Shown: positions 6,675-13,586 of the stretch, piece after piece
Numbering within the stretch: position 1 is the stretch's first letter
Layout of the letters: each line of letters begins with the position of its first letter
Source: Holophagaceae bacterium
Lineage (GTDB): Bacteria; Acidobacteriota; Holophagae; Holophagales; Holophagaceae
NCBI GenBank assembly: GCA_003158505.1
Contig: PMJK01000153.1
Span: 4,068 to 18,168, forward strand
Length of the DNA stretch: 14,101 nucleotides
Direction: 5' to 3'
Notes under the pieces: generated by a model
What the model was told of the DNA's origin: nothing
The model's database searches: none
What the model saw: only the letters and a program-made list of their open reading frames with translations
Translations under genes and position numbers: made by a program

Positions 6675-8498
6675 ATGAACAAACTTGATAACTATCCCAG
6701 GATCTTGGTGAGGTCCATAGCCACGCTGCTGGTCGTTCTCGCAGCAGGGTGCAGAGGACGTGATCCGATTCTGGGCGGAGGCGGCATTGCCACACTCCCG
6801 CCCCAGGTGACGCTCACCGTCCCGGCCACGACGATTCCCGCCACGACGGGTGTGGCTATCAACACCGCCATCACCGCCGCGTTCACGACGGACATGGCCC
6901 AAGCCACCGTCATAGCACCTGGTAACTTCACGGTGACGGGGCCCGGCGGGACGGCCGTGGCCGGCGCCGTGACCTATGCTTCCCGGACCGCGATCTTCAC
7001 GCCCACGGCCGTGCTGGCCGCCAGCATCACTTACACCGCCACGATCTCGGCGGCGGTCACGGATGTCTCCGGCAATGCGCTGTCCGGCAACCAGGGGGTT
7101 TTCCCCGCGGCCAGCAATTATCAATGGGAATTCACCACGGGCCTCGCGCCTGACACGACGCGGCCCCGCGTGACCGTCACAGTTCCTGTCACCACGACAC
7201 CCGGCCCCACGACCGGTGTCGCCCTCAACTCTGCCGTCTCCGCGGCTTTCACTGAAGACATGGCTCCGCTCACGATCACCGCCGCCAGCTTCACGCTGAA
7301 GGGACCCGGCACAACGGCCGTCTCCGGCGCCGTGACCTATGCCTCCCGGATTGCGGTCTTCACGCCGACGGCAGCGCTGGTCGCCAACACCACCTATATC
7401 GGGACCATCACCACGGCAGCCACCGACCTGGCCGGCAATCAACTGGCTGGCAACCAACCGCCTGCCCTGCCTGCCGCCAGCAACTATGAATGGACCTTCA
7501 CCACCGCTACTGGAGTTGTCACCCCGCCCACCATCACCCTAACCAATCCCGCTAACGTCGCTTCCGGCGTGGCGCTCAACGCCACCGTAAATGCGACCTT
7601 CAGCGAGGCGATGGACCCGCTGACCCTCAGCACCGCCACCTTCACTGTTCAACCCACGGGCCCGCCCCTGGGCGCCCTGGTCCTGGGTGCGGTTACCTAT
7701 GATGCGCTGACTCATATTGCGACCTTCACACCCACCAGCGCGCTTACCGCCAGCACTAAGTACACAGCCACCATCACCATCGGTGCCAAGGATCTGGCTG
7801 GCGATGCCCTGATCGCTGGGCTGATTCCCAATCCCTGGACCTTCACCACCGGCACAGGCCTCGCCCCTGGCACGGTCCCTCTGGGTTCCGCCAGCACGTT
7901 CGGCATCATGGCCACCGCAGCGATCACCAATACGGGTGCAGCCACGATCATCAATGGCGATGTGTCCCTTGAACCTGGCACCTCCAATGGGTTGCTGCCG
8001 GTCCAGGTGAACGGAACGATCCACATCAACGACACCGTGTCCCACCAGGCCCGCGCCGACCTGCTGCTTGCCTACAACTTTGCCAAGGCCCTGCCTCCGG
8101 GAGTCACCATCTCAGGCGGTGCCGACCTGGGCGCGCTGTATCTCACGGGCATCCCTCCGGGAACCTACACCTCCGGCAGCACGATGCTGGTTTCGACGCC
8201 CCTGATTCTGGATGCGGGTGGCAACGCGAATGCCGTCTGGGTCTTCCAGATCGGTTCCTCCCTGACGACCACGGCGAATGTTTCGCTGGCGCATGGCGCC
8301 CAGGCCAAGAATGTCTTCTGGGTTCCCACGCTGGATGCGACGGTTGGCGTCGGCTCCACATTCTACGGAACCATCGTGGCTGGCCGGGATACCACGGCCA
8401 AGACCGGCGCCGTGATCAACGGCCGAATCCTGACCGGTGCGACCCTGTCCGGCACGATTGCCCTGGACACCAATACCGTCAACGTTCCTGCCCCTTGA
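6675..8498 (+). CDS. lipoprotein with three Ig-like (Big_5) repeats and a DUF3494 ice-binding-type domain
   Basis: This 607-residue surface protein begins with a lipoprotein signal (ATLLVVLAAGC, lipidated Cys26). It is followed by three ~120-residue bacterial Ig-like domains of the SbsA/Big_5 type at about 44-155, 163-275 and 284-392. Each repeat shows VAxN near its start, a FTPT strand, a TYTATI-like strand and a closing W-(E/T)-FTT. Residues ~402-605 match the ice-binding protein family DUF3494: GSASTFGIMATAAITNTG, INGDVSLEPG, the GADLGALYLTGIPPGTYTSG turn region, VWVFQIGSSL, and NVFWVPTLDATVGVGSTFYG. Many DUF3494 proteins bind ice, but many homologues in mesophiles have unknown surface or adhesion roles. 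The ATG at 6675 was chosen for the AGGAGAG site and lipoprotein signal. An OmpA protein gene follows after 40 bp. Confidence 0.9.
   Translation: MNKLDNYPRILVRSIATLLVVLAAGCRGRDPILGGGGIATLPPQVTLTVPATTIPATTGVAINTAITAAFTTDMAQATVIAPGNFTVTGPGGTAVAGAVTYASRTAIFTPTAVLAASITYTATISAAVTDVSGNALSGNQGVFPAASNYQWEFTTGLAPDTTRPRVTVTVPVTTTPGPTTGVALNSAVSAAFTEDMAPLTITAASFTLKGPGTTAVSGAVTYASRIAVFTPTAALVANTTYIGTITTAATDLAGNQLAGNQPPALPAASNYEWTFTTATGVVTPPTITLTNPANVASGVALNATVNATFSEAMDPLTLSTATFTVQPTGPPLGALVLGAVTYDALTHIATFTPTSALTASTKYTATITIGAKDLAGDALIAGLIPNPWTFTTGTGLAPGTVPLGSASTFGIMATAAITNTGAATIINGDVSLEPGTSNGLLPVQVNGTIHINDTVSHQARADLLLAYNFAKALPPGVTISGGADLGALYLTGIPPGTYTSGSTMLVSTPLILDAGGNANAVWVFQIGSSLTTTANVSLAHGAQAKNVFWVPTLDATVGVGSTFYGTIVAGRDTTAKTGAVINGRILTGATLSGTIALDTNTVNVPAP
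6804..7850 (+). repeat. three tandem Ig-like domain repeats within the lipoprotein gene
   Basis: The three domain copies are spaced by 363 and about 360 bp. The first two are clearly similar at DNA level: the stretch beginning GCCGTGACCTATGC at about 6967 recurs as GCCGTGACCTATGC at about 7331, with most following bases conserved. The third copy is more diverged. This points to internal duplication, probably more recent for copies one and two. Confidence 0.75.
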
Positions 8499-8538
8499 GC
8501 GCATCCATACGACATTCACTTCTTCTGAGGAGTCCAAA

Positions 8539-10035
8539 ATGAAAATTTCAACCATCCCAGGAACGCTGAGTCTCATCGCGCTCGCCTTGATTGCCAGCCC
8601 CTACGCAAGGGCCCAGGACTCAGGTTGGTACCTCGGGCTCAATGTGGGCCAGTCCAGGGCCAAGATCGATGACGCCAGAATCACCAGCGGCCTCTTGGGT
8701 TCAGGCCTTACTGTCACCACGCTCCAGGATCATGACAAGGACACCGGGTTCAAGGTGTTCGGCGGCTATGAGTTCAACCGCTGGTTCAGCCTGGAAGGGG
8801 GCTACTTCGATCTGGGCAAGATGGGCTACACCGCCAACACCTTGCCGGCGGGGACCCTGGAGGGCCAGCTCAAGCTCAATGGCGTGAACCTGGATGCCGT
8901 CCTCAACGTGCCCTTGACCGAGAAGTTCTCCCTGTTCGGTCGCGCCGGCGTGATCTACGCCGACGCGAAAGATACCTTCACAGGCACCGGCGCGGTGGTC
9001 GTGGTGAATCCCAGCCCCAGCGAGAAGGCCACCAACTACAAGTACGGGGGGGGCCTCCAGTATGACTTCACCAAATCCTTCGGCATGCGTGCCGAGTGGG
9101 AGCGCTACCGGATCAACGACGCCATTAACAACAAGGGCGACCTCGACCTGGCCTCCATCGGTCTGCTCATCCGCTTCGGCCGGACCCCGCCTGCTGTCGC
9201 CAAGTACACGCCGCCGCCGCCGGAGCCGGTGGTCTACACGCCGCCACCCTATGTGGCGCCGATCCCAGTCATCGTGCCCGTCGTGGTCAAGACCCAGAAG
9301 TACTGCACGATCCTCGACCTCACCTTCGAGATCAATCGTGACACCATCGAGCGCGACGACTTGGAGCAGCTTGCGGTGATCGGGACCTTCCTCGCGAAGT
9401 ATCCCGACGCCACGGCCGTCATCGAAGGCCACACCGACAATGTCGGTACGGAAGAGCACAACCTGAAGCTGTCCCGGGAACGGGCGCAGAGTGTAGTGGA
9501 CTACCTGGTGGAAACCAAGCACCTCGACCGCACACGACTGACGGCGGTGGGCTACGGGATGAGCCGCCCCATCGCGGACAACAGCACCGAGGAAGGTAAA
9601 CGCCAGAACCGGCGCGTGGATGCCGTGGTCGCCTGCGTGACGGACATCGAAGGCCTGAAGGTGAATCCCGCCAGGATCACCATGGCCATGGAAGTCGAGT
9701 TCGATTCGGCCAAGGACGAAGTGAAGCCGGAGCACCGGGACGATCTCCGCAAGGTGGCCAATTTCCTGAAGGCGAATCCTTCGGTCACCGCGACGGTGGA
9801 AGGCCATGCGGGCAATCTGAAGGCGACCGAAGCTGAGGCGATGAAGATCTCCCAGCGCCGCGCCGAGAACGTGGTGACCTACCTCGTCGACAACTTCGGC
9901 ATCGACCGTTCGCGGTTGAGTGCCGAGGGCTTCGGCAAGACCCGCCGCTTCGCCTACAACACCACCGTCGAGGGCCAGCAGGAAAACCGCAGGGTCAACA
10001 TCATCATCAACTATCCGAAAAGGAAGAACCCCTAG
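8539..10035 (+). CDS. OmpA family outer-membrane protein with two tandem OmpA C-terminal domains
   Basis: This 498-residue outer-membrane protein has a Sec signal peptide (cleavage probably after ARA, residue 25). Residues 26-215 form a beta-barrel region (GWYLGLNVGQSR, FKVFGGYEFNRWFSLEGGYF, IGLLIRFG) resembling the 8-strand OmpA barrel. A Pro-rich periplasmic linker (216-250, repeated YTPPP) follows. Two OmpA C-terminal peptidoglycan-binding domains come next, at about 255-368 and 378-493. The first has the diaminopimelate-contact pair Asp300 (GHTDN) and Arg315. The second keeps Arg441 but reads GHAGN, so the Asp is Gly425. The usual OmpA protein has one such domain. The ATG at 8539 follows GAGGAG. 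The gene sits 40 bp after the lipoprotein and is probably co-transcribed; the likely job is anchoring the outer membrane to the wall. Confidence 0.92.
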   Translation: MKISTIPGTLSLIALALIASPYARAQDSGWYLGLNVGQSRAKIDDARITSGLLGSGLTVTTLQDHDKDTGFKVFGGYEFNRWFSLEGGYFDLGKMGYTANTLPAGTLEGQLKLNGVNLDAVLNVPLTEKFSLFGRAGVIYADAKDTFTGTGAVVVVNPSPSEKATNYKYGGGLQYDFTKSFGMRAEWERYRINDAINNKGDLDLASIGLLIRFGRTPPAVAKYTPPPPEPVVYTPPPYVAPIPVIVPVVVKTQKYCTILDLTFEINRDTIERDDLEQLAVIGTFLAKYPDATAVIEGHTDNVGTEEHNLKLSRERAQSVVDYLVETKHLDRTRLTAVGYGMSRPIADNSTEEGKRQNRRVDAVVACVTDIEGLKVNPARITMAMEVEFDSAKDEVKPEHRDDLRKVANFLKANPSVTATVEGHAGNLKATEAEAMKISQRRAENVVTYLVDNFGIDRSRLSAEGFGKTRRFAYNTTVEGQQENRRVNIIINYPKRKNP

Positions 10036-10044
10036 GGGCCTAGG
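10029..10044. repeat. CCTAGG-rich short palindrome at the end of the OmpA gene
   Basis: CCCCTAGGGG (10029-10038) is a perfect 10-bp palindrome spanning the TAG stop codon, and CCTAGG occurs again at 10039-10044. There is no T-run after it and the palindrome has no loop, so it is not a convincing terminator. Confidence 0.4.
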
Positions 10045-10206
10045 TCATGGGACACCCACTTAGAGCTTGTCTCGTCAGGGATGGGCTCTAATTGTTGGTT
10101 GTTTTATCTTGTCATTCTTGTTGCGTCGATAAAGTTGATGCAGCTATTTCATGAAGCAGGTTATTTGAGCCATGAATATAACGGTACGGGAAACCCAATC
10201 ACGAGA

Positions 10207-10500
10207 ATGGTAATGGAGAAGAAAAGAACGCCTGAAAACCAGGACAAACCAGGGCGGAAACCCATCTTCGCCCCGGGGACAGCCCTTGTTCGCCTCCAGC
10301 TTGCCATACCCGATTCTCAGATGGAGAAGCTTCGGCTCCTGGCTGCCTTCCGGAATGTCCATCAGTCGGTGGTGCTTGCGGAACTTATCGAAGAGGGCTG
10401 GGAACACCACCATCTCAAATGGATGAACCAGGATCTGATTCACCCATCACTGCCCCGAAGCCCGAAAGGGCAACGGGGTAGTGATGGGGAAGATCCATAA
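10207..10500 (+). CDS. small possible ribbon-helix-helix protein
   Basis: This is a 97-residue protein (or 95 residues from the ATG at 10213) with a basic N-terminal tail (KKRTPENQDKPGRKP). It is followed by what looks like a ribbon-helix-helix unit: strand ALVRLQLAIP (26-35), helix DSQMEKLRLLAAFRN (36-50) and helix HQSVVLAELIEEGWEHH (52-68). Such proteins are usually dimeric DNA-binding regulators or antitoxins; no toxin partner is adjacent. The reading frame is open back to 10081, but that part is AT-richer and encodes an unconvincing hydrophobic start, so the internal start is preferred without a strong ribosome-binding site to settle it. The last ~17 codons lie inside a 46-nt hairpin, giving a low-complexity PSLPRSPKGQRGSD tail. 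Family call is tentative. Confidence 0.5.
   Translation: MVMEKKRTPENQDKPGRKPIFAPGTALVRLQLAIPDSQMEKLRLLAAFRNVHQSVVLAELIEEGWEHHHLKWMNQDLIHPSLPRSPKGQRGSDGEDP
10443..10488. repeat. 46-nt hairpin with GAAA tetraloop
   Basis: The arms CCCATCACT (10443-10451) and AGTGATGGG (10480-10488) pair perfectly. A G-T wobble (10452/10479) continues into CCCCG/CGGGG (10453-10457 with 10474-10478). A 2x2 A-A internal loop precedes GCCC/GGGC (10460-10463 with 10468-10471), closed by the GNRA-type loop GAAA (10464-10467). This gives 19 pairs in 46 nt. No T-run follows on the + strand, so it is not a standard intrinsic terminator. It overlaps the 3' end of the small coding region. It could be a REP-like element, an mRNA 3'-end stabiliser, or a bidirectional transcription barrier before the converging encapsulin operon. 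Confidence 0.8.
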
Positions 10501-10730
10501 ATTCTGGATAAGCAAGTTCGGCTTGTCGCTATAGTGCGCTGACGAATGCTGCTATTCCCTGGTGGTACATGGGAGTGATGGTGCACAAGGCACGACAACC
10601 CCATGGGGGCATTTCATCTCCCTGCCACCCCGTATTCAGGGGGTTGAAGATGGACTCTGCGAAATACCAGTCGAATCGCTAGATGCCAGATGCCTTGCAA
10701 TCGGATGCCGGGCCCTAGCCCACGTTCATC
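10501..10730. other. intergenic stretch between converging genes
   Basis: No gene is credible in these 230 bp. Weak inverted repeats include ACCCC/GGGGT (around 10630) and GGGC-ccta-GCCC (around 10710). Neither has a T-run on either strand, so no clear terminator for the encapsulin operon can be named. Confidence 0.5.
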
Positions 10731-11549
10731 TCAAACCGCGGGACCCTGCAGTTTCAACTCGATCGCCGCGGCGGGTTCCAGCACCCGGAACGTGAAGGAT
10801 TCGGTGAAGTACAACTCGACCTCACGGGCATTGTGCATCTTGTAGCCGATGGTCAGATCCTGGCCCACCGTTAACTCGAAATCACCCCCCCGGCGCGAAA
10901 GCACCGCTCCACCTTCGAGGACTGGGCTCCAGTGGATACCCCCGGTGACCAAGGCCTCGATCCGTTTACGCAACGGATAGGCAGTTGGCTCCCCGGCCAT
11001 CAACCACTTGTAGGGCTCCGTTCCCAACACCAGTGCAAAAGGACCGCCGATTTCCGCTTCCTGGATGGCGAGCAGGGCCAGTTCCACGGATTCGGTGAGC
11101 CTGCTTCGATCGGCACTCAACGGCACAGGCGAATGGCTGGAACCTTCGAGCATCCCCTGGATGCCGGCGCCGCCAAATCCCCGATAGATGGCCGTCTCCT
11201 CGAAGATCGCCGCCTTTCTTGCGGCTTCTTTCAATGCGTCCAGATCTGGATTCTTCGCCCCGCGGGCAACATCATCCAATTCCCAGATGCCCAGGGTGAA
11301 GGGGACCCGGATCTCCACGAGGGGGAGCACCTTGTGCATGCCCCAGGCCACTCCGTCTACCGCAGCCCCAGAGCCCACGTCCAACCGTCCGAGGTTCACG
11401 GCCGCGAACTGCCAACCATGGGGCCCCGAAAAATCCACCAGCTTCCGCGCTGAGAGGTTGCCCTTCAGGATACGCGAACTCTGGAGTTCGATTTCCTTCC
11501 AGGCCCCATCCACGATGGGCGCCATGTCACGCCTGAGAATATCCGTCAT
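10731..11549 (-). CDS. family 1 encapsulin shell protein
   Basis: This 272-residue protein is a family 1 encapsulin (the linocin-M18 group), a HK97-fold capsid-like protein that self-assembles into a hollow cytoplasmic compartment around tagged cargo enzymes. Diagnostic segments are the N-terminal LRRDMAPIVDGAWKEI, RKLVDFSGPHGW (36-46), the GRLD turn, the FTLGIWELDDVARG stretch (84-97), FEETAIYRGF (116-125), and the C-terminal GYKMHNAREVELYFTESFTF with ELKLQGP. Length is typical. A good AGGAGA site (11557-11562) lies before the ATG, 21 bp after the stop of the encapsulated-ferritin gene on the same strand, so shell and cargo are co-expressed. In this family the cargo C-terminal tag docks on the inner shell surface, partly formed by the N-terminal helix. 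Shell size cannot be read from sequence alone. Confidence 0.95.
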   Translation of the reverse strand: MTDILRRDMAPIVDGAWKEIELQSSRILKGNLSARKLVDFSGPHGWQFAAVNLGRLDVGSGAAVDGVAWGMHKVLPLVEIRVPFTLGIWELDDVARGAKNPDLDALKEAARKAAIFEETAIYRGFGGAGIQGMLEGSSHSPVPLSADRSRLTESVELALLAIQEAEIGGPFALVLGTEPYKWLMAGEPTAYPLRKRIEALVTGGIHWSPVLEGGAVLSRRGGDFELTVGQDLTIGYKMHNAREVELYFTESFTFRVLEPAAAIELKLQGPAV

Positions 11550-11570
11550 GACCGCATCTCCTGATCGTAC

Positions 11571-11909
11571 TTATTTCAGATTTCCCAATCCCAGCCCGGT
11601 GCCATTCGCCGCTGGGGGTTTGACTGCTTTCGCCAGAACAGCCAGGTCGCCGGATGTGAACAGAAGCTTCTTCATCTGGACGTCGAACCCTGGCATGGTG
11701 CGCCGCAACCATTCCATCAACATCGTCGCGTGCTCCATCTCGTCATCGCGGTTGTGGGCCAGGATGACCTTCAGGGACTCGTCTTCCGTGGCGTCCACCC
11801 GCTGATGGTAGTAATCGATGGCTTCCAATTCTTCCTGCAGACTGGCGAGGGCCCGGTGGATGTCCAGCACCTCGGTTGAAAGGCCCGTTTCAAGGACTGC
11901 GCCGCTCAT
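11571..11909 (-). CDS. encapsulated ferritin-like protein (EncFtn) with C-terminal encapsulin targeting peptide
   Basis: This 112-residue protein matches the encapsulated ferritin family, which oxidises Fe2+ at a site formed between two subunits and passes iron into the encapsulin lumen for mineral storage. The core EELEAIDYYHQRVDATEDES and ILAHNRDDEMEHATM align with Rhodospirillum rubrum EncFtn. They place the ferroxidase ligands at Glu27, Glu57 and His60, with Tyr33/Tyr34 in place of the Trp/Tyr pair there. The two-helix length is too short for a full ferritin, as expected. The C-terminus GTGLGLGNLK resembles the encapsulin cargo tag (consensus close to LGIGSLK). The ATG at 11909 overlaps the superoxide dismutase stop as ATGA and has a GGAGG-type site inside that gene; a longer frame to 12158 is antisense-like shadow within the dismutase gene. 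Confidence 0.94.
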   Translation of the reverse strand: MSGAVLETGLSTEVLDIHRALASLQEELEAIDYYHQRVDATEDESLKVILAHNRDDEMEHATMLMEWLRRTMPGFDVQMKKLLFTSGDLAVLAKAVKPPAANGTGLGLGNLK

Positions 11910-12517
11910 TGGTGTCTCCTCCCATGATTGCTGGTCCTCGCCTCGCTGAAGCGCTTGGATACTTCGCTCCACTTGACGTTTTCCAGGAAAGCGTTGATGT
12001 AGTCCGGGCGCCTGATGCCGAAGTCCACCATGAAGGCGTGCTCCCAGCTGTCCAGCACCAGAAGCAGGTCCTGATCGATGGGCATGCCAATGTGATGCTC
12101 TGCCACGAAGTAGTTGTGGAGCCTGCCATCCCGGCGATTGTGGGTGAGCAGCGCCCATCCGGGTCCCCCCAGGGCCGTCGCCTTGAGGTCCGCCAGAATC
12201 TTCTCCTGACCACCCTGGGCCTCCATGGCCTTCAGAAGCTCAGGGCTGATGGTAAGGTCCTTGCCCATGTTCTCGAAGTAGAGCTCATGGAGGAAGGAGC
12301 CGTTGAAGGCCACGGCCTCCCGGCGTTTCAGTTCACTGTATTCATTGAAGGAATAATTGGGTTTGGTGTTGTTCGCCACCACCAGCTTTTCCTCGATCTC
12401 GTTGAGCTTGGTCAGGTAGCCCTTGTACAAGGTGAAGTGCAGCTCTAACTGGCTATCGCTGAACCCCTTCATGACCCCGCCCTTCAGGTGGTCGTAGTTC
12501 TTGGGTTCGTATGTCAT
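11906..12517 (-). CDS. Fe/Mn superoxide dismutase
   Basis: This 203-residue protein is an iron/manganese superoxide dismutase, converting superoxide to oxygen and hydrogen peroxide. The four metal ligands are visible: His27 (LELHFTLYKGYL), His77 (FNGSFLHELYF), Asp156 and His160 (LDSWEHAFMVDFG), closing with RRPDYINAFLENVKW. No signal peptide is present, so it acts in the cytoplasm. The ATG at 12517 was chosen for its GGAGG site (12523-12527); an open extension to 12616 runs through the probable promoter. It is the first gene of the operon and its stop overlaps the EncFtn start by ATGA, implying translational coupling. Its C-terminus (SEARTSNHGRRHQ) has no recognisable encapsulin tag, so whether it enters the shell is open. 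Fe versus Mn cannot be told. Confidence 0.93.
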   Translation of the reverse strand: MTYEPKNYDHLKGGVMKGFSDSQLELHFTLYKGYLTKLNEIEEKLVVANNTKPNYSFNEYSELKRREAVAFNGSFLHELYFENMGKDLTISPELLKAMEAQGGQEKILADLKATALGGPGWALLTHNRRDGRLHNYFVAEHHIGMPIDQDLLLVLDSWEHAFMVDFGIRRPDYINAFLENVKWSEVSKRFSEARTSNHGRRHQ

Positions 12518-12591
12518 GAATTCCTCCGGTGATGCCTGCTGATCAGGCAAAGTGATACCCACACTTGAAGGTTCTTGAGCAATATCTGATC

Positions 12592-12608
12592 CAATATTTA
12601 ACATATTG
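12592..12608. promoter_or_regulatory. palindrome upstream of the SOD-EncFtn-encapsulin operon
   Basis: CAATAT (12592-12597) and ATATTG (12603-12608) form a perfect inverted repeat around TTAAC, about 75-90 bp upstream of the dismutase ATG. A further direct copy of CAATAT lies at 12580-12585. The location and local AT-richness suit an operator for an iron or redox regulator. It does not match the Fur or PerR consensus well, so no regulator is named. Confidence 0.4.
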
Positions 12609-13032
12609 TTTATCAATTATTTAGATCGTTGTGGTGGATCGAACACGGAGGCAAGTCCAACCAAAATGAAGGACTCTCTCCTTCAGTACGAAGGTCCCAT
12701 TCGTGAGCAGGTGACGTCTTCCCTTATTGGCGGGCCATGGGCCATGGGAGCCGGCCCTTCCAGGCTGATCCAAACTGCATGCCTATGCGTGTTTCAACCA
12801 TCGAATCTGATGCAGGTCACGGTCATTTCGATGGGATTTGTTCTGACACCACAGGAACAATACTTTATAAATCCATTTAATGCAACTACTTATATGATGG
12901 TTCGATTAATGCACTTGTACCCCATAAGAAGGGGGGATGAAATATAACGTTCACGAGTTTTATTCGACCCATTCGAAGTCCCCCAGGGAGGTCTTCCCGT
13001 CGGTCCAAATCCAGAGTGCTGACCCCCGGCGC

Positions 13033-13061
13033 TTTTCACTGGCGCCATGCATTTGCATAAT
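13033..13061 (+). promoter_or_regulatory. candidate sigma-70-type promoter of the copper module
   Basis: TTTTCA (13033-13038) and CATAAT (13056-13061) are separated by 17 bp and would start transcription near 13068, about 45 bp before the first gene of the module. A short inverted repeat CGTTC-atcc-GAACG (13065-13078) sits over the predicted start and ATGCA-tt-TGCAT (13047-13058) lies in the spacer; either could be an operator. Each hexamer is an imperfect match, so this is only a candidate. Confidence 0.35.
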
Positions 13062-13112
13062 GCGCGTTCATCCGAACGACAAGATCAACCAATCACAGAA
13101 AAGGGATGGAAC

Positions 13113-13550
13113 ATGAAAATCCAACTTATCGAGAATCTGGCTACCCGTTCATGCCTCGCTTTGGCCATGACCCTGGCCATCTGGACGCCCGCCCTGTCGC
13201 AATCTTCTGATCCTGCGAAGGCGAAGAAAATGACGATGGAAGGCAAGGCGATGGACCACTCCAAGATGATGCAGGAGCATTGCAAGGCCATGATGGCCGA
13301 AATGAAGACCCAAGATGCCGAGCTGACCGCACAGGTCGCCAGGATGAACAGTGCGTCGAAGGAATCCAAGCTGGATCTGATGGCCGAAATCATCACCAAA
13401 ATGACGGAGCAGCGGACTGCCATGAATGCACAAATGGCAAAGATGCATATGGAGATGATGAAACACATGGAGATGTGCATGGGACCCGCGTCGCATCATC
13501 ATCCGGCGATGAAGGACATGGATAAGAAATCGGAAGAGATGCATAAATAG
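13113..13550 (+). CDS. secreted methionine/histidine-rich small protein, probable metal (copper) binding
   Basis: This 145-residue protein has an N-terminal signal peptide (through about residue 30, ALSQ) and a mature part of ~115 residues that I count as containing 23 Met and 8 His. Clusters include DHSKMMQEHCKAMM (48-61), KMHMEMMKHMEMCM (110-123) and SHHHPAMKDM (127-136). Long amphipathic helices with Met/His faces are expected. Such compositions bind Cu+ or Ag+ in the periplasm. The next genes encode a YHS metal-binding protein and a P-type ATPase with a heavy-metal-binding domain, which supports a copper-chaperone or sponge role. The ATG at 13113 was chosen because the signal peptide starts there and AGGGATGGA precedes it. 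I do not recognise a named family. Confidence 0.75.
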   Translation: MKIQLIENLATRSCLALAMTLAIWTPALSQSSDPAKAKKMTMEGKAMDHSKMMQEHCKAMMAEMKTQDAELTAQVARMNSASKESKLDLMAEIITKMTEQRTAMNAQMAKMHMEMMKHMEMCMGPASHHHPAMKDMDKKSEEMHK

Positions 13551-13586
13551 CTTGAGTCCAACGCCTTTAAATTCAGCCACCGAGAA

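Larger units (their letters stand above)
12518..13112. other. divergent intergenic region
   Basis: This 595-bp region separates the - strand encapsulin operon from the + strand copper module and must hold both promoters. Besides the palindrome at 12592-12608 it has a 7-bp stem TGAAGGA-ctctc-TCCTTCA (12667-12685), a spaced repeat TTGTTC-N11-GAACAA (12838-12860), and an AT-rich patch around 12855-12950. A 113-codon open frame on the + strand has no ribosome-binding site or protein-like composition and is not called. Confidence 0.55.

Noticed and set aside
6633..7457. 274-codon - strand frame opposite the lipoprotein gene
   Set aside because: The Gly/Arg/Asp-rich translation mirrors the repetitive Ala/Thr codons of the real gene.
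8701..9807. 368-codon open frame on the - strand inside the OmpA gene
   Set aside because: It is antisense to a clear OmpA protein, of biased composition and without a recognisable domain.
11910..12158. N-terminal extension of EncFtn into the SOD gene
   Set aside because: It overlaps the SOD in another frame and adds non-family sequence; the start at 11909 has its own ribosome-binding site and ATGA overlap.
12518..12616. 33-residue N-terminal extension of the SOD
   Set aside because: It runs through the palindrome and probable promoter; a strong GGAGG site precedes the ATG at 12517, giving the usual family length.
12606..12947. 113-codon + strand frame in the divergent intergenic region
   Set aside because: It has no ribosome-binding site, no protein-like pattern and lies in AT-rich promoter-like DNA.
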